This document shows positions 34,010-43,165 of a DNA stretch of 64,000 nt, one piece after another; position 1 is the first letter of the stretch; every line of letters starts with the position of its first letter. The notes under the pieces were generated by a model. That model worked only from the letters and a program-made list of their open reading frames with translations. It did no database searches and had not been told where the DNA came from. The stretch comes from Natrinema salifodinae (GTDB lineage: Archaea; Halobacteriota; Halobacteria; Halobacteriales; Natrialbaceae). The translations under genes and the position numbers were made by a program. The DNA lies in the NCBI RefSeq assembly GCF_900110455.1, contig NZ_FOIS01000001.1, forward strand, positions 1,116,001 through 1,180,000, given 5' to 3'.

Positions 34010-34624
34010 TTACTCGAGCGCGACCCAGGCGTAGTAAAAGCGCTGGAGCGCGGTCAGGTGACCCACGACCGCGAGGAAGACCAGCAGCAGGCCGACCAGC
34101 GTGAAGTCGCCGACGACCGCTCCCGAAATCGGGTACGCGAGGAAGCCGACGATCCCGATGATCGCCAGGCGGTCCGCGCGACCGACGAGGCCGCCGTAGA
34201 CTCGATCGAGGCCGACGGCCTGAGCCTGGGTGCCCAGATACGAGGTCATCACGACGCCGGTCACCGCCAGGAAGCCCAGCAGGAAGTCCTCGAGCCCCGC
34301 GGCCAGGCCGGCGATGACGACGATGTCGGCGTAGCGGTCGAGGACGTGGTCCAGCAGGTCGCCGCCGGCGGAGGCGACCTCCTGTTCGCGCGCGAGCGCG
34401 CCGTCGACGATGTCCAGCCAGCCGTTGAGGAAGACCAGCGCCGCGGCCACGGCGTACCAGGCGGGATCCTCGCGCCCGCCGAGGGCGAAGGCCGCCGCGG
34501 CCAGGACGGCCATCCCGAACGCGATCACGCTCACGCCGTTGGGCGTCATCCCGACGCGATCGAACCCCCTGACGAAGGGGTTCAGGAACCGCGAGACGTA
34601 GGGGCGGAACTTGTCCAGCGTCAT
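34010..34624 (-). CDS. CDP-alcohol phosphatidyltransferase family membrane protein
   Basis: This 204-residue membrane enzyme transfers a phospho-alcohol head group from or to CDP-linked lipid. The defining motif DGx2ARx8Gx3Dx3D is present (DGALAR, then G and the spaced aspartates in GDLLDHVLD), with about six helices. In euryarchaea the closest relatives make archaetidylinositol phosphate or archaetidylglycerol. The start ATG overlaps the stop of the adenylate kinase gene by four bases (ATGA), so it is the third gene of the hisC operon. The N-terminal RPYVSRFLNPFVRG suits the family and supports this start. Confidence 0.9.
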   Translation of the reverse strand: MTLDKFRPYVSRFLNPFVRGFDRVGMTPNGVSVIAFGMAVLAAAAFALGGREDPAWYAVAAALVFLNGWLDIVDGALAREQEVASAGGDLLDHVLDRYADIVVIAGLAAGLEDFLLGFLAVTGVVMTSYLGTQAQAVGLDRVYGGLVGRADRLAIIGIVGFLAYPISGAVVGDFTLVGLLLVFLAVVGHLTALQRFYYAWVALE

Positions 34625-35163
34625 GCGAGATACCCCACGAAGTCGACCTCGCCGGCGCTCGGGTCGCGGTCGCCCGCGGCGACCGCCGCGAGCTCGTCCG
34701 CGACGGCCGCAGGGTCGCGGTCGGTCGTGTCGATCTCGTAGACCGACTCGAGGCCGTGTTCCTCGACGGCCTCCGAGAGGATCACGTCTAAGGCCTCGCT
34801 CTCGGCGTTCTCCGTCGCCTTCCGCTCGGTCTCGCCGCGGTCGCGCAGCCGCTGCTCGAGCGTGTCGGGCCGGCACCGCAGCACGGCCACCCGATCGGCC
34901 GCGAAGTGGTGGGCCAGGTGCGACTCGACGACGACGTCGTCGCGGCCCTCGAGCCACTCGCTCAGGGCGTCGAGATCAGCGACCTTGCTCTCGCGGTCGG
35001 CGTCGACCTCGGTGTAGAGCCCCTCTTCCTCGAGGACGCGGTTGAGGTGGATCACGTCGAGGTCGGGCGACGACTCGCCGTCGGCGTCCGCCAGGCGCTC
35101 TTCGAGCAGTTCCGTCGCGGTCGTCTTTCCGGTGCCGGGAGTCCCGGTGACGGCGAGTCTCAC
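34621..35163 (-). CDS. Adenylate kinase of the AK6/Fap7 family
   Basis: The 180-residue P-loop kinase has GTPGTGKTT at residues 7-15, an HLNRVLEEEGLYTEVDADRESKVADLD segment and VVESHLAHHF, which mark the AK6/Fap7/hCINAP group rather than the classical Adk. Members make ADP from AMP and ATP and, in eukaryotes and archaea, help 40S/30S maturation by acting on uS11. It starts with GTG at 35163; this gives a GTGA overlap with the stop of hisC and places the P-loop properly at the N-terminus. Its end overlaps the CDP-alcohol transferase start. Confidence 0.9.
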   Translation of the reverse strand: MRLAVTGTPGTGKTTATELLEERLADADGESSPDLDVIHLNRVLEEEGLYTEVDADRESKVADLDALSEWLEGRDDVVVESHLAHHFAADRVAVLRCRPDTLEQRLRDRGETERKATENAESEALDVILSEAVEEHGLESVYEIDTTDRDPAAVADELAAVAAGDRDPSAGEVDFVGYLA

Positions 35164-36305
35164 GTGTCGGCCACCTCCGCGTCCGGATCGTCGGCCGTCT
35201 CGGGGTCGACGTCGAGGTCCGCGAGCACGGCGTTGAGCGTCTCGACGGCCCGCTCGGTCTCCGCCTCGGTGCCGCAGGTGATGCGGATACAGCCCGGAAG
35301 GCCGAAACTCGAACAGTCGCGGACGATGACGCCTCGCCGTTGCATCTCCTCGGCCACGGCCGCGGCGTCGCCTGCCTCGACGAGGACGAAGTTGCCCTCG
35401 CTCTCCCAGACGTGGGAATCGATATGCTCGCGCATGTACGCGCGGGACTCCCGGGCCGTCCCGACGGTCCGCTCGACGTGTTCGTCGTCGTCGATGGCGG
35501 CCAGGCCGGCCCGGCAAGCGAGTTCGCTCGCCGCGAAGGGGGTGTTTACGCGGGCGTAGGCGTCGGCCCACTCATCGGGGACGACGGCGTAGCCCAGCCG
35601 GACGCCGGCCAGGCCGTAGGCCTTCGAGAACGTCCGCAGGACGGCGACGTCGTCGCGGGCGTCGAACCCGTCACGGCCCTCGAGCAGGGCGACGGCGCTG
35701 TCCCGGTCGGCGAACTCGCCGTAGGCCTCGTCGACGACGAGCAGGGTCTCGTCGTCGGTCGCCTCGGCGAGCCGTTCGACGTCCGCGAGCGGAATCGTCG
35801 AGCCGGTCGGGTTGTGCGGGCTGGTGAGGAAGACGATTCGGTCGCCGTCGTAGGCCTCGAGGACGGTATCGGCGTCCTGCACGAAGTCGTCCGCTTTCGA
35901 GAGGTCGTACTCGCGGACGTCGCCGTGGTGATACCGGGAGCTCATCCCGTAGTAGGCGAAGCCTGGCGAGGGGACGAGGACGGTGTCGCCGGGCTCGATC
36001 ACGGCCCGGTGGAGGTAATCGATCGCCCCGTCGCCGCCGTTGGCCAGCCAGACCTGGCCGTCGGTGACGTCCCAGCGGTCGGCGACGGCGCTCGTGAGGT
36101 CGGCGTGGGCGGCCTTGGGATAGGAGTTCACGCTCGAGGCGGCCTCGCGGACGGCCACGGCGGCGGCCGGCGAGGGCCCGTGCGGGTTCTCGTTCGAGGC
36201 GAGTTTGACGAATTCGGAGGGGTCCCGGTCGAGTTCGCGGGCGACCTCCTCGATGCCTCGACCCGCCTCGTAGGCGACGTGATCGGACAGGTCGCGCGGT
36301 TGCAT
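35160..36305 (-). CDS. hisC: Histidinol-phosphate aminotransferase
   Basis: It converts imidazole-acetol phosphate to histidinol phosphate with glutamate in histidine biosynthesis. The 381-residue protein is a fold-type I PLP enzyme. It shows SNENPHGPSP near the N-terminus, LANGGDGAIDYLHR, SPHNPTGSTIPL, VVDEAYGEFAD, and the PLP lysine K228 in RTFSKAYGLAGVRLG, plus the C-terminal CIRITCGTEAE. It is the first gene of a three-gene overlapping operon with an AK6/Fap7 kinase and a CDP-alcohol transferase, an archaeal arrangement with no other his gene nearby. The C-terminal acidic tail is not part of the fold. Confidence 0.95.
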   Translation of the reverse strand: MQPRDLSDHVAYEAGRGIEEVARELDRDPSEFVKLASNENPHGPSPAAAVAVREAASSVNSYPKAAHADLTSAVADRWDVTDGQVWLANGGDGAIDYLHRAVIEPGDTVLVPSPGFAYYGMSSRYHHGDVREYDLSKADDFVQDADTVLEAYDGDRIVFLTSPHNPTGSTIPLADVERLAEATDDETLLVVDEAYGEFADRDSAVALLEGRDGFDARDDVAVLRTFSKAYGLAGVRLGYAVVPDEWADAYARVNTPFAASELACRAGLAAIDDDEHVERTVGTARESRAYMREHIDSHVWESEGNFVLVEAGDAAAVAEEMQRRGVIVRDCSSFGLPGCIRITCGTEAETERAVETLNAVLADLDVDPETADDPDAEVADT

Positions 36306-36359
36306 ACGCGAATCCTGTTTCCCGTGGCTCTTAAGGGTGCTTACATATGATCGTCCGGT

Positions 36360-37898
36360 TCACCCGTCGCTCGCCGTCCGCTCGAACCGAAACACCGCGA
36401 TTTCGTTGTACCGTCTCTCTTCCACCGGACCGCGATAGTCGGGCCGATCCGCCACGGCCTGCAGAATCCGTTGGCTCGTCGACGAATCCACGTACGAGAG
36501 GACGATCCAGACGTCGTCGTGGCCGTCGACGGCCGCTCGTATCTCGTCGTCCGAAGCCTCGGGATCGACCTGATCGACGGTTACGTTCGGTCGATCGAAG
36601 TAGTAGCTGAACGGCTCCTCCGCGAACGGTCTGCTGACGAGGACGGCGTCGTCGCCGTCGACGGTAGACTCGACGTCTACAGCGGCTTCCCGCCACTGTT
36701 CTTTCTGATCCTCTTGATAGTACGTCGGAAGCGGCAGGACGAGTCCGACGAGAAGTATCCCGACGACGACGTACCGAAGCGACGGTCGAGAGATCGTCCG
36801 CACGCCGATCGCGATCAGGAGAAAAAACGCCAGCGAGGCCCCGATCGAGTAGCGATCCGCGAAGATCGGTGCGACGGCGTGTGAGATGGCGATTGGAACG
36901 AGTATCGGGACGACGAACCAGAGGACGACCGTATAGCGGCCGTTTATCGGCGCGACCCGGCGGTCACCCTCCGCCGTCACGCGGCCACTCGAGAGCGCGA
37001 GTACGAGACAGCCTGCGACGACGAGCGAGACGAGGATCGGTAGCGACTCCTCGAGCAGGTAGCCGCCGAGATACGCGGCGAACGTCCGGCTGACGGTCTC
37101 AGCCGTCGGCAGCGGAATCCACGAGACGTTGCTCGGTTCGCCGGCGCTCGCCCCCATCGTCCGGCGGAACAACCGCACCAACCACGGGGCGAGCAACAGC
37201 GCCGTGATCCCTTCGAGGGCGATCCAGCGGCGGATCGTCAGTCGCGACCGGGGGGCGATCCGGACGACGGGCCGAGAGAAGACGTACAGGTTCTGGGCGA
37301 GTATCGCGAACAACCCGAAGACGTGCGTGTAGCCCAGAAGGACCGTAGAGACGACGTAGACGATATCGTCACGAACACCGATCTCGTCCGGCCTCTCGCG
37401 GTGAAGTTGCACGAACCAGTAGAACGAGAGCGCGGTCAGCAGCGCGAGCAGGTTGTACATGCGCACCTCCTGGGAGTACCAGATGTGGAACGGCGAAACG
37501 GCGACGAACAACGCCGCAATCGCCCCGACTTCCCGGTCGAAGAGGCGCCGACCGAGCGCGTAGAGAACGAGTACGGTGGCGATTCCGACGAGGGCCGACA
37601 GCAGTCGCGCGGCCACTTCGCTCGTTCCGAAGATCGCCGCCCAGCCGGAGAGGAGGAGATAGTACAACGGCGGGTGGGGATCGTTCCCCGGCACGCTGAC
37701 CAGAAGTTCGGACGGCGTGTTCGACGTGACGAGGGTCACCGAAACGACCTCGTCGAGCCAGTAACTCTCGGATCCCAATCGGAACAGCCGAAGCGCAGCC
37801 GCGAGGAGCGCGATCGGAACCAGTTCGATCGGAACGCCTCTCAGCGACCGCTTCCAGGGAGGTTCCCCGTCCGTATCGGTCGTCGGGGAGTGCGACAT
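36360..37898 (-). CDS. GT39-like membrane glycosyltransferase
   Basis: This 512-residue GT-C-fold protein has about 11 membrane helices. The first external loop carries the acidic pair typical of lipid-phosphate-sugar transferases (YWLDEVVS), followed by NDPHPPLYYLLLSGWAAIFG and the helix after PFHIWYSQEVRMYNLL. The C-terminal 130 residues are a soluble domain. It probably transfers a sugar from a dolichyl phosphate donor to a protein or lipid outside the cell. Acceptor and sugar are unknown. The start at MSHSPTTD (37898) is chosen over an ATG seven codons upstream. It is separated from other glycosylation genes. Confidence 0.85.
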   Translation of the reverse strand: MSHSPTTDTDGEPPWKRSLRGVPIELVPIALLAAALRLFRLGSESYWLDEVVSVTLVTSNTPSELLVSVPGNDPHPPLYYLLLSGWAAIFGTSEVAARLLSALVGIATVLVLYALGRRLFDREVGAIAALFVAVSPFHIWYSQEVRMYNLLALLTALSFYWFVQLHRERPDEIGVRDDIVYVVSTVLLGYTHVFGLFAILAQNLYVFSRPVVRIAPRSRLTIRRWIALEGITALLLAPWLVRLFRRTMGASAGEPSNVSWIPLPTAETVSRTFAAYLGGYLLEESLPILVSLVVAGCLVLALSSGRVTAEGDRRVAPINGRYTVVLWFVVPILVPIAISHAVAPIFADRYSIGASLAFFLLIAIGVRTISRPSLRYVVVGILLVGLVLPLPTYYQEDQKEQWREAAVDVESTVDGDDAVLVSRPFAEEPFSYYFDRPNVTVDQVDPEASDDEIRAAVDGHDDVWIVLSYVDSSTSQRILQAVADRPDYRGPVEERRYNEIAVFRFERTASDG

Positions 37899-38071
37899 AG
37901 TCCGATTGCAACGATCCAACGTATGAATTTTGGCGGTCGTCGATACGCGCCATCGAGCATCCCGCGATTTCGGACCCGATACGACTCGTTACAAGAAGGA
38001 ACTCGGTCGCTAACTGTAGTGTCGGTCATCCAGAAAACCAGGCACAGCCGGAATAACGGATGCCTCTCCTG

Positions 38072-39796
38072 TTACTGGCCCTGCAATCGTTCCAGGCGTT
38101 CGAGCGTGTCCGCGTCCTCGGGATCCTTATCCGATCGAACGCCCGAGAACCGCGGGAACCGCAGCGCGTACCCCGACGAGTAGGTCGGCGACCGCTGGAT
38201 CTCCTCGTAGCCGACCTCGAAGACGACCGCGGGCTCGAGATCGACGTCCTGGCCCTCCTCGGCCGCGATGTGGGGTTCGAGCAGTTCGGTTAGCTCCGCC
38301 AACTTCTCGTCGGTGATCCCAGTTGCGACCTTCCCGACCGTCTCCAAGTCGTCGCCGTCGCGCACGGACAGTTCGAACGTTCCGAGGAAGGTCGCGCGCC
38401 GACCTTCGCCCCACTCCGCGCCGGTGACGACGCAGTCGAGGGTCTCCACGTCCGGTTTGCGCTTGCGCCAGTGTTTGCCGCGGCGGCCAGGCGAGTACGC
38501 TGAGTCGGGATCCTTGAGCATGATCCCCTCATGGCCCGATTCGAGCGCGTCGGCGTCGACCGACTCGATCTCCTCGGGGTCGTCGGTGAGCCAGAGCAGC
38601 GAGAGCCCCTCGACGTCCTCGTCGGATTCGCCCCCGGATTCGGTCGACAGCACCGACCGCAGCCGATCGTGTCTGGCCGTCAGCGGCTCTTCAAGCAGGT
38701 CCGTCCCGTCGGCGTGCAGGCAGTCGAAGAAGACCGGTCGCACCGAGACGTCCTCGCGGGCCTTCTCGACGTCGTGCTTGCGGCGGAACCGCTTGAGGAC
38801 CTCCTGGAACGGGAGGGGACTGCCGTCGTCGTCGATGGCCACGACCTCGCCGTCGAGGATCGCCGGAACGTCGAGGGTCTCCTCGGCGTACTCGACCACT
38901 TCGGGGAGCGCGTCGGTGACATCCTCCATATTTCGCGAGAAGACGCGGGTCTCGCCCGCCGATTCGCCGTCACCGTTCCCGTCGTCGTCGCTCGCGGGCC
39001 GGTGGTGCAACTGGATCCGCGCCCCGTCGTACTTCCATTCGACGGCCGCCCGCTCCCACTCCTCGAGTGCGTCGGTCACCGTCCCCGCCTGGGCGAGCAT
39101 CGCCTGGACGGGCCGGCCCACTTCGAGGTCCATCGCGTCCAGTCCCTCGAGGCCCTCGTCGCGTGCGACGCGGGCGACCAGGCCGTAGTCGTTCGAGACC
39201 TGGAGGGCGCGCTCGACCCGATCCTGCGGGACGTCGAAGGCCTCGGCGACGACGTCTCGAACTGTCCCCTCGCCGACGCCGATGCGCATCTCCGAGAGAA
39301 CCAGGCGCGCGAGGTACCTGGCCTCCTCGCTCGAACACCGATTGAACAGCCCGAAGAGCAGGTCGACCTTGCGGTCCTGGCTGCCCGCGCCCTCGGCCGC
39401 GGCGAGGTCGTCGAGGGTTTCGGCGACCTCGCGGACGGTGAGGTCGTCGCCGGTGCCCCCGCCACCGCCGGTGAACGCGCCCAGTCCCTGCTGGCCGCCG
39501 AACTCGTAACTCGCCGCGACGTCGCCGATCTCGCCGACGTCCGCCAGGCGGTCTTCGACGTCGTCGGCGCTCACGTTCGTCCCCGCGGCGCGGGCGATCG
39601 CCTCGTAACAGGCGCTCGGGCCGATATCGAGCGTCGTGGAGTCCCAGGCCGGGAACACCCGGCCCTGAACGAAGCGCGCGACGATCTCGACGTCGTCGGC
39701 GTCGGCGAGCAGGTCCCTGACGTGGGCGACGATCTCGAGATCGGCGGGTTCGGCTTCGATCGTCCCGGCGCGGTCGGCGAACGTGGCGAACTCCAT
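38072..39796 (-). CDS. lig: ATP-dependent DNA ligase
   Basis: This is the replicative archaeal DNA ligase, joining Okazaki fragments and repairing nicks with ATP. The 574-residue protein contains an N-terminal DNA-binding domain (to about 235) with SSEEARYLARLVLSEMRIGVGEG, the adenylation domain with catalytic K255 in EWKYDGAR, LDGEVVAID (motif III), and EGIMLKDPDSAY (motif IV), and an OB-fold domain ending SPTYSSGYALRFPRFSGVR. All catalytic motifs are intact. A short poly-glycine/threonine loop near residue 110 is specific to this protein. The start MEFATFADRAGTIE agrees with homologues. Confidence 0.96.
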   Translation of the reverse strand: MEFATFADRAGTIEAEPADLEIVAHVRDLLADADDVEIVARFVQGRVFPAWDSTTLDIGPSACYEAIARAAGTNVSADDVEDRLADVGEIGDVAASYEFGGQQGLGAFTGGGGGTGDDLTVREVAETLDDLAAAEGAGSQDRKVDLLFGLFNRCSSEEARYLARLVLSEMRIGVGEGTVRDVVAEAFDVPQDRVERALQVSNDYGLVARVARDEGLEGLDAMDLEVGRPVQAMLAQAGTVTDALEEWERAAVEWKYDGARIQLHHRPASDDDGNGDGESAGETRVFSRNMEDVTDALPEVVEYAEETLDVPAILDGEVVAIDDDGSPLPFQEVLKRFRRKHDVEKAREDVSVRPVFFDCLHADGTDLLEEPLTARHDRLRSVLSTESGGESDEDVEGLSLLWLTDDPEEIESVDADALESGHEGIMLKDPDSAYSPGRRGKHWRKRKPDVETLDCVVTGAEWGEGRRATFLGTFELSVRDGDDLETVGKVATGITDEKLAELTELLEPHIAAEEGQDVDLEPAVVFEVGYEEIQRSPTYSSGYALRFPRFSGVRSDKDPEDADTLERLERLQGQ

Positions 39797-39906
39797 CGGG
39801 GTGAACTACCGCCGGCGGATGTAAAACGGTTCTGAGAGCCAATCGACCCCGTGGCCGGCGCTTCGAGGGACGTGCTTTCAAGACCTTCCCGGGCGCACTC
39901 GGAGGT

Positions 39907-41460
39907 ATGCCAGAGGAGGAACTCGCCGCGCGGGTCGCGGACGTCCTGGCGGTCGACGCCGACGGCTTCCGCGAGCAAGCAGCCGAGGACGCCGACGTGA
40001 TCAAGGATGCCGTCGAGGAGGGAGTGTTCGACAACCCGCAGGCGATCGTCGGTCTGGAGTACGAGTTCTACGCGGTCAAGTCCGACGACTGCGCCCTGCG
40101 TCGGGTACCCCGCAGGCTGCTCGAACTCATCGGCTTCGAGAAGGAACTCGGCCTGCACAACGCCGAGATGACGACGAGCCCGCAGCCGCTGAACGCCGAC
40201 GGCCTGGCCGCCCAAGAAGCGGAGGTCAAGTCTCGCCTTCGGGCGGCCCTGAACGTCACCCAGTCCGAGGGGATGCGCCTGGTCAGCGACGGGCTCTGGA
40301 CGATCCCGCCGGAGGGGGAGGCGGCGAGCACTTACCTCACCGACAGCGTCGAGCGGACGGCGACCGCCCCGGACGGCACCGAGCGGGCGATTCGGGTCGC
40401 GACGAACATGAGCGGCTCCGCCCGGTACCACGCGATGGCCAACACGGACCAGGCCCAGTCCGCGGGGATGTGCATCGACGCACCCCACGTCTCCCTCGAG
40501 GCCGACACCGTCATGCCCGAGAGCCTCATCACGTCGATCCAGCCCCACTACCAGGTCCCCCACGCGCCGGACCTGCCCGACTACTTCAACTACGCGCTGC
40601 GGATTGCGGGCCCGCTGCTCGCGCTCGGGGTCAACTCCCCGTTTTTCCCCGCGGACCTGTACGACGAGGACGCGACCGCCGAGGAGATCCTTCGGGACGG
40701 CTGGATGGAACACCGGATCAGCATCTTCGAGACCGTGCTCAACGATCCGACCACGGGGGAGGGGAAGGTCCGCTTCCCGCGGGATCTAGAGACCGTCGAC
40801 GAGGCGATCGATCGGATCGCGTCCGACGACACGATCGTTCCGATGCCGGTCGAGCCGGGCGAGCGGTTCGACGATCAGTTCCCCCACTTCAGCCGCAAAC
40901 ACGGCACCTACTGGCGCTGGATCCGGCCCGTCTTCGGCGGGCCGACGCGCTCGGCCGCCAACGCCCGCATCGAGTTCCGCCCGATTCCCGCCCAGCCGAC
41001 GGTCCGGGACTCCGTCGCCTTCCTCGCGGCGTTCGCCGGTGTGATGGAGAGCCTGACCCGCCTCGAACACCCCGTCGTCGAACTGGATTGGCAACTCGCC
41101 CGGGGGAACTTCTACGCCGCGATGGTCGACGGGCTCGACGCCGACCTGACCTGGATCACCAACGACGGCAAGGAAACGACCGACGCCCTCGCGCTCTACG
41201 AGGACCTGTTGGCCCACGCAGAGGACGGATTGACCAACCGCGGCCTCTCCGAAGAGGACGCCGCCAAGTACCTCTACCCGCTGCGCCGGCGCGTCCGGCA
41301 AGGCGTGACGCCGGCCGGCTGGAAGCGCAACCGGGTCCGGGCGGCTCTCGAGGACGGCGCGGACTTCGCCGACGCGCTCGAGGAGATGCAGCAGGCGTAC
41401 GTGCGCCGGCAGTCCGAGACGCTGCTCGAGGGGAGCTTCGCGGACTGGATCGTGGATTAA
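39907..41460 (+). CDS. Glutamate-cysteine-ligase-like (GCS2 superfamily) protein
   Basis: The 517-residue protein shows the GCS2/carboxylate-amine ligase pattern: GLEYEFYAVK (metal/nucleotide-binding glutamates), LGLHNAEMTTSPQPL (substrate), SARYHAMAN, and ARIEFRPIPAQPT near residue 355. These enzymes couple ATP hydrolysis to forming gamma-glutamyl amides. Haloarchaea use gamma-glutamylcysteine as thiol, made by GshA, but this protein is longer than the characterised GshA (about 360 residues) as I remember it, and has its own N-terminal arm, so it may be a paralogue with another amine acceptor. It is divergent from the ligase gene, with about 110 bases between them. Confidence 0.7.
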   Translation: MPEEELAARVADVLAVDADGFREQAAEDADVIKDAVEEGVFDNPQAIVGLEYEFYAVKSDDCALRRVPRRLLELIGFEKELGLHNAEMTTSPQPLNADGLAAQEAEVKSRLRAALNVTQSEGMRLVSDGLWTIPPEGEAASTYLTDSVERTATAPDGTERAIRVATNMSGSARYHAMANTDQAQSAGMCIDAPHVSLEADTVMPESLITSIQPHYQVPHAPDLPDYFNYALRIAGPLLALGVNSPFFPADLYDEDATAEEILRDGWMEHRISIFETVLNDPTTGEGKVRFPRDLETVDEAIDRIASDDTIVPMPVEPGERFDDQFPHFSRKHGTYWRWIRPVFGGPTRSAANARIEFRPIPAQPTVRDSVAFLAAFAGVMESLTRLEHPVVELDWQLARGNFYAAMVDGLDADLTWITNDGKETTDALALYEDLLAHAEDGLTNRGLSEEDAAKYLYPLRRRVRQGVTPAGWKRNRVRAALEDGADFADALEEMQQAYVRRQSETLLEGSFADWIVD

Positions 41461-41503
41461 GAACGGACTCGAAACCGAACGGTGACGGGCGGCAAACCGG
41501 CGA

Positions 41504-42907
41504 TTACCGAGCCGGCGCCGGCTCGATATTCTGATTCATCCGGAACAGGTTCTCCGGGTCGTACTCGGTCTTGAGTTCGACCAGGCGATCGTAGTTCTCG
41601 CCGTAGGCGAGGTTCTCCTCGCCCTCCCGCTCGCTGATGAAGTTCACGTAGACGCCGCCGGTCGCGTACGGCGCCATGGCGTCGTAGAACTCCCTGGCCC
41701 AGGCGATGCACTCGTCGTCCATCGCAGGGTCCTCCCAGCGCGTGTGGACGTTCATCGCGTACTCGGCGTCGCGGTGGGGGTACGCCGTCGCGTCCGACGG
41801 GACGCGGGCCATCGCCCCGCCGACCTGGCCGAAGAAGATTTCGGACAGCGGAGTGGGGAGCGTCGCCGCGTAGTCGACCGCGGTGTCGATCGCCTCGTCC
41901 GAAAGTTCGTCGAAGTTGTGCGACTTCCAGTAGTTCCGGGCGCCAGTGGTGAGCAGGGGGTCAAACGCCTGCTGGAACTCCGCGTACCCGTGCGGACCGA
42001 CGGCGTCGGCGATCGGGTCGCCGAACTCCCGGATCGGTGCGAGGACCTCCGCTCCGTCCGCTACGTCGCCGGCGTAGAACGCGACGACGATGGCGACGCC
42101 GACGCCGTGGACCTCCTCCGGGAGGAACGGAAGCGGCGGGGCCTTCCTGAGGACGGCCCAGACGCTCGACTCGTCGGGCGCCGTCTCGTTGAAGTCCCGA
42201 ACGTGTCGGAGGACGTCCCGCGCGTCCTCGCCTGGGTAGACGACGGGGCCGGCGAGCACCTCCGGTCCGACCTCGTGGAGGTCGAACTCGAAGGAGGTGA
42301 CCACGCCGAAGTTCCCGCCGCCGCCGCGGACTCCCCAGAAGAGGTCCGGGTTCTCGTCGTCGCTCGCGCGACGGAGTCTCCCGTCCGCCGTCACGACGTC
42401 GACCGACCGCAGGTTATCCACGGTCATGCCGTACGTGCGGGTGAGCCACCCGAAGCCGCCGCCGAGCGTGAGTCCCGCCACGCCGGTCGTCGAGTTGATG
42501 CCGAGCGGCGTCGCGAGCCCGAACGTCTGCGCCTCGTGATCGAAATCGCCGAGGGTCGCCCCCGGTTCGACCCGCGCCGTCCGTTCTTCCGGATCGACGT
42601 AGATCGATCGCATCGCCGAGAGGTCGAGCATCAGACCGCCGTCGCAGACCGCGTTGCCGGCGATGTTGTGGCCCCCGCCGCAGACAGCGAGCGCCAGTTC
42701 GTGTTCGCGGGCGAAGTCGACCGTCGCGATCACGTCCGAAACGCCCCTCGCCCGGACGATGAGCGCCGGGTGCCGGTCGATCATGCCGTTCCAGATCGAC
42801 CGAGCCTCGTCGTAGTTCGGATCCTCGGGCCGGAGCAGATCGCCGCGAAGCCCTTCGCCGAATCCGTCTATTGCACCGTCGTCTACGGGAGTGATAGTTA
42901 CAGCCAT
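41504..42907 (-). CDS. FAD-linked oxidoreductase with BBE domain (copy 1)
   Basis: This 467-residue flavoprotein is of the PCMH/berberine-bridge type. The FAD domain has RARGVSDVIATVDFAREHELALAVCGGGHNIAG with H80 as probable covalent FAD attachment site, then GVAGLTLGGGFGWL where the second (cysteinyl) linkage of bicovalent enzymes is missing. The C-terminal BBE domain ends YGENYDRLVELKTEYDPENLF. Members oxidise sugars, alcohols or alkaloid-like substrates with oxygen; the substrate here is unknown. A divergent paralogue starts 258 bases away. A minus-strand TATA (GATATA at about 42939-42945) precedes it. Confidence 0.88.
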   Translation of the reverse strand: MAVTITPVDDGAIDGFGEGLRGDLLRPEDPNYDEARSIWNGMIDRHPALIVRARGVSDVIATVDFAREHELALAVCGGGHNIAGNAVCDGGLMLDLSAMRSIYVDPEERTARVEPGATLGDFDHEAQTFGLATPLGINSTTGVAGLTLGGGFGWLTRTYGMTVDNLRSVDVVTADGRLRRASDDENPDLFWGVRGGGGNFGVVTSFEFDLHEVGPEVLAGPVVYPGEDARDVLRHVRDFNETAPDESSVWAVLRKAPPLPFLPEEVHGVGVAIVVAFYAGDVADGAEVLAPIREFGDPIADAVGPHGYAEFQQAFDPLLTTGARNYWKSHNFDELSDEAIDTAVDYAATLPTPLSEIFFGQVGGAMARVPSDATAYPHRDAEYAMNVHTRWEDPAMDDECIAWAREFYDAMAPYATGGVYVNFISEREGEENLAYGENYDRLVELKTEYDPENLFRMNQNIEPAPAR

Positions 42908-43134
42908 CGTCCCTCACTATCCGTACGCCGCGGTCGGAGATATAGATGTCATAATAACTAATTACTATGTGTTGTCGGCGAGACTCACTCGAGAACCGGT
43001 GCGTTAGACGAACAAACGGAGATTTTCGGCCGTCTGGATCGGGACGGCAAGCAGAGAGGCTTCCCATACCGGGTGAGACTGGCTCGCGACCGGACATATC
43101 TCCCGCTCGGACCATCGTGTTAGATAGACTACTA

Positions 43135-43140
43135 TTTTAT
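43135..43140 (+). promoter_or_regulatory. TATA element for the 43166-44599 gene
   Basis: TTTTAT is centred about 28 bases before the ATG at 43166. With the GATATA box on the other strand near 42942 it makes the shared region 42908-43165 a divergent promoter. Confidence 0.55.
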
Positions 43141-43165
43141 CTCCGATCGGTGCATACGTCGAAGT

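Noticed and set aside
34621..35571. Longer minus-strand ORF for the adenylate kinase
   Set aside because: The 136 codons before GTG 35163 lie antisense-frame within hisC and are arginine-rich; the P-loop must be near the N-terminus.
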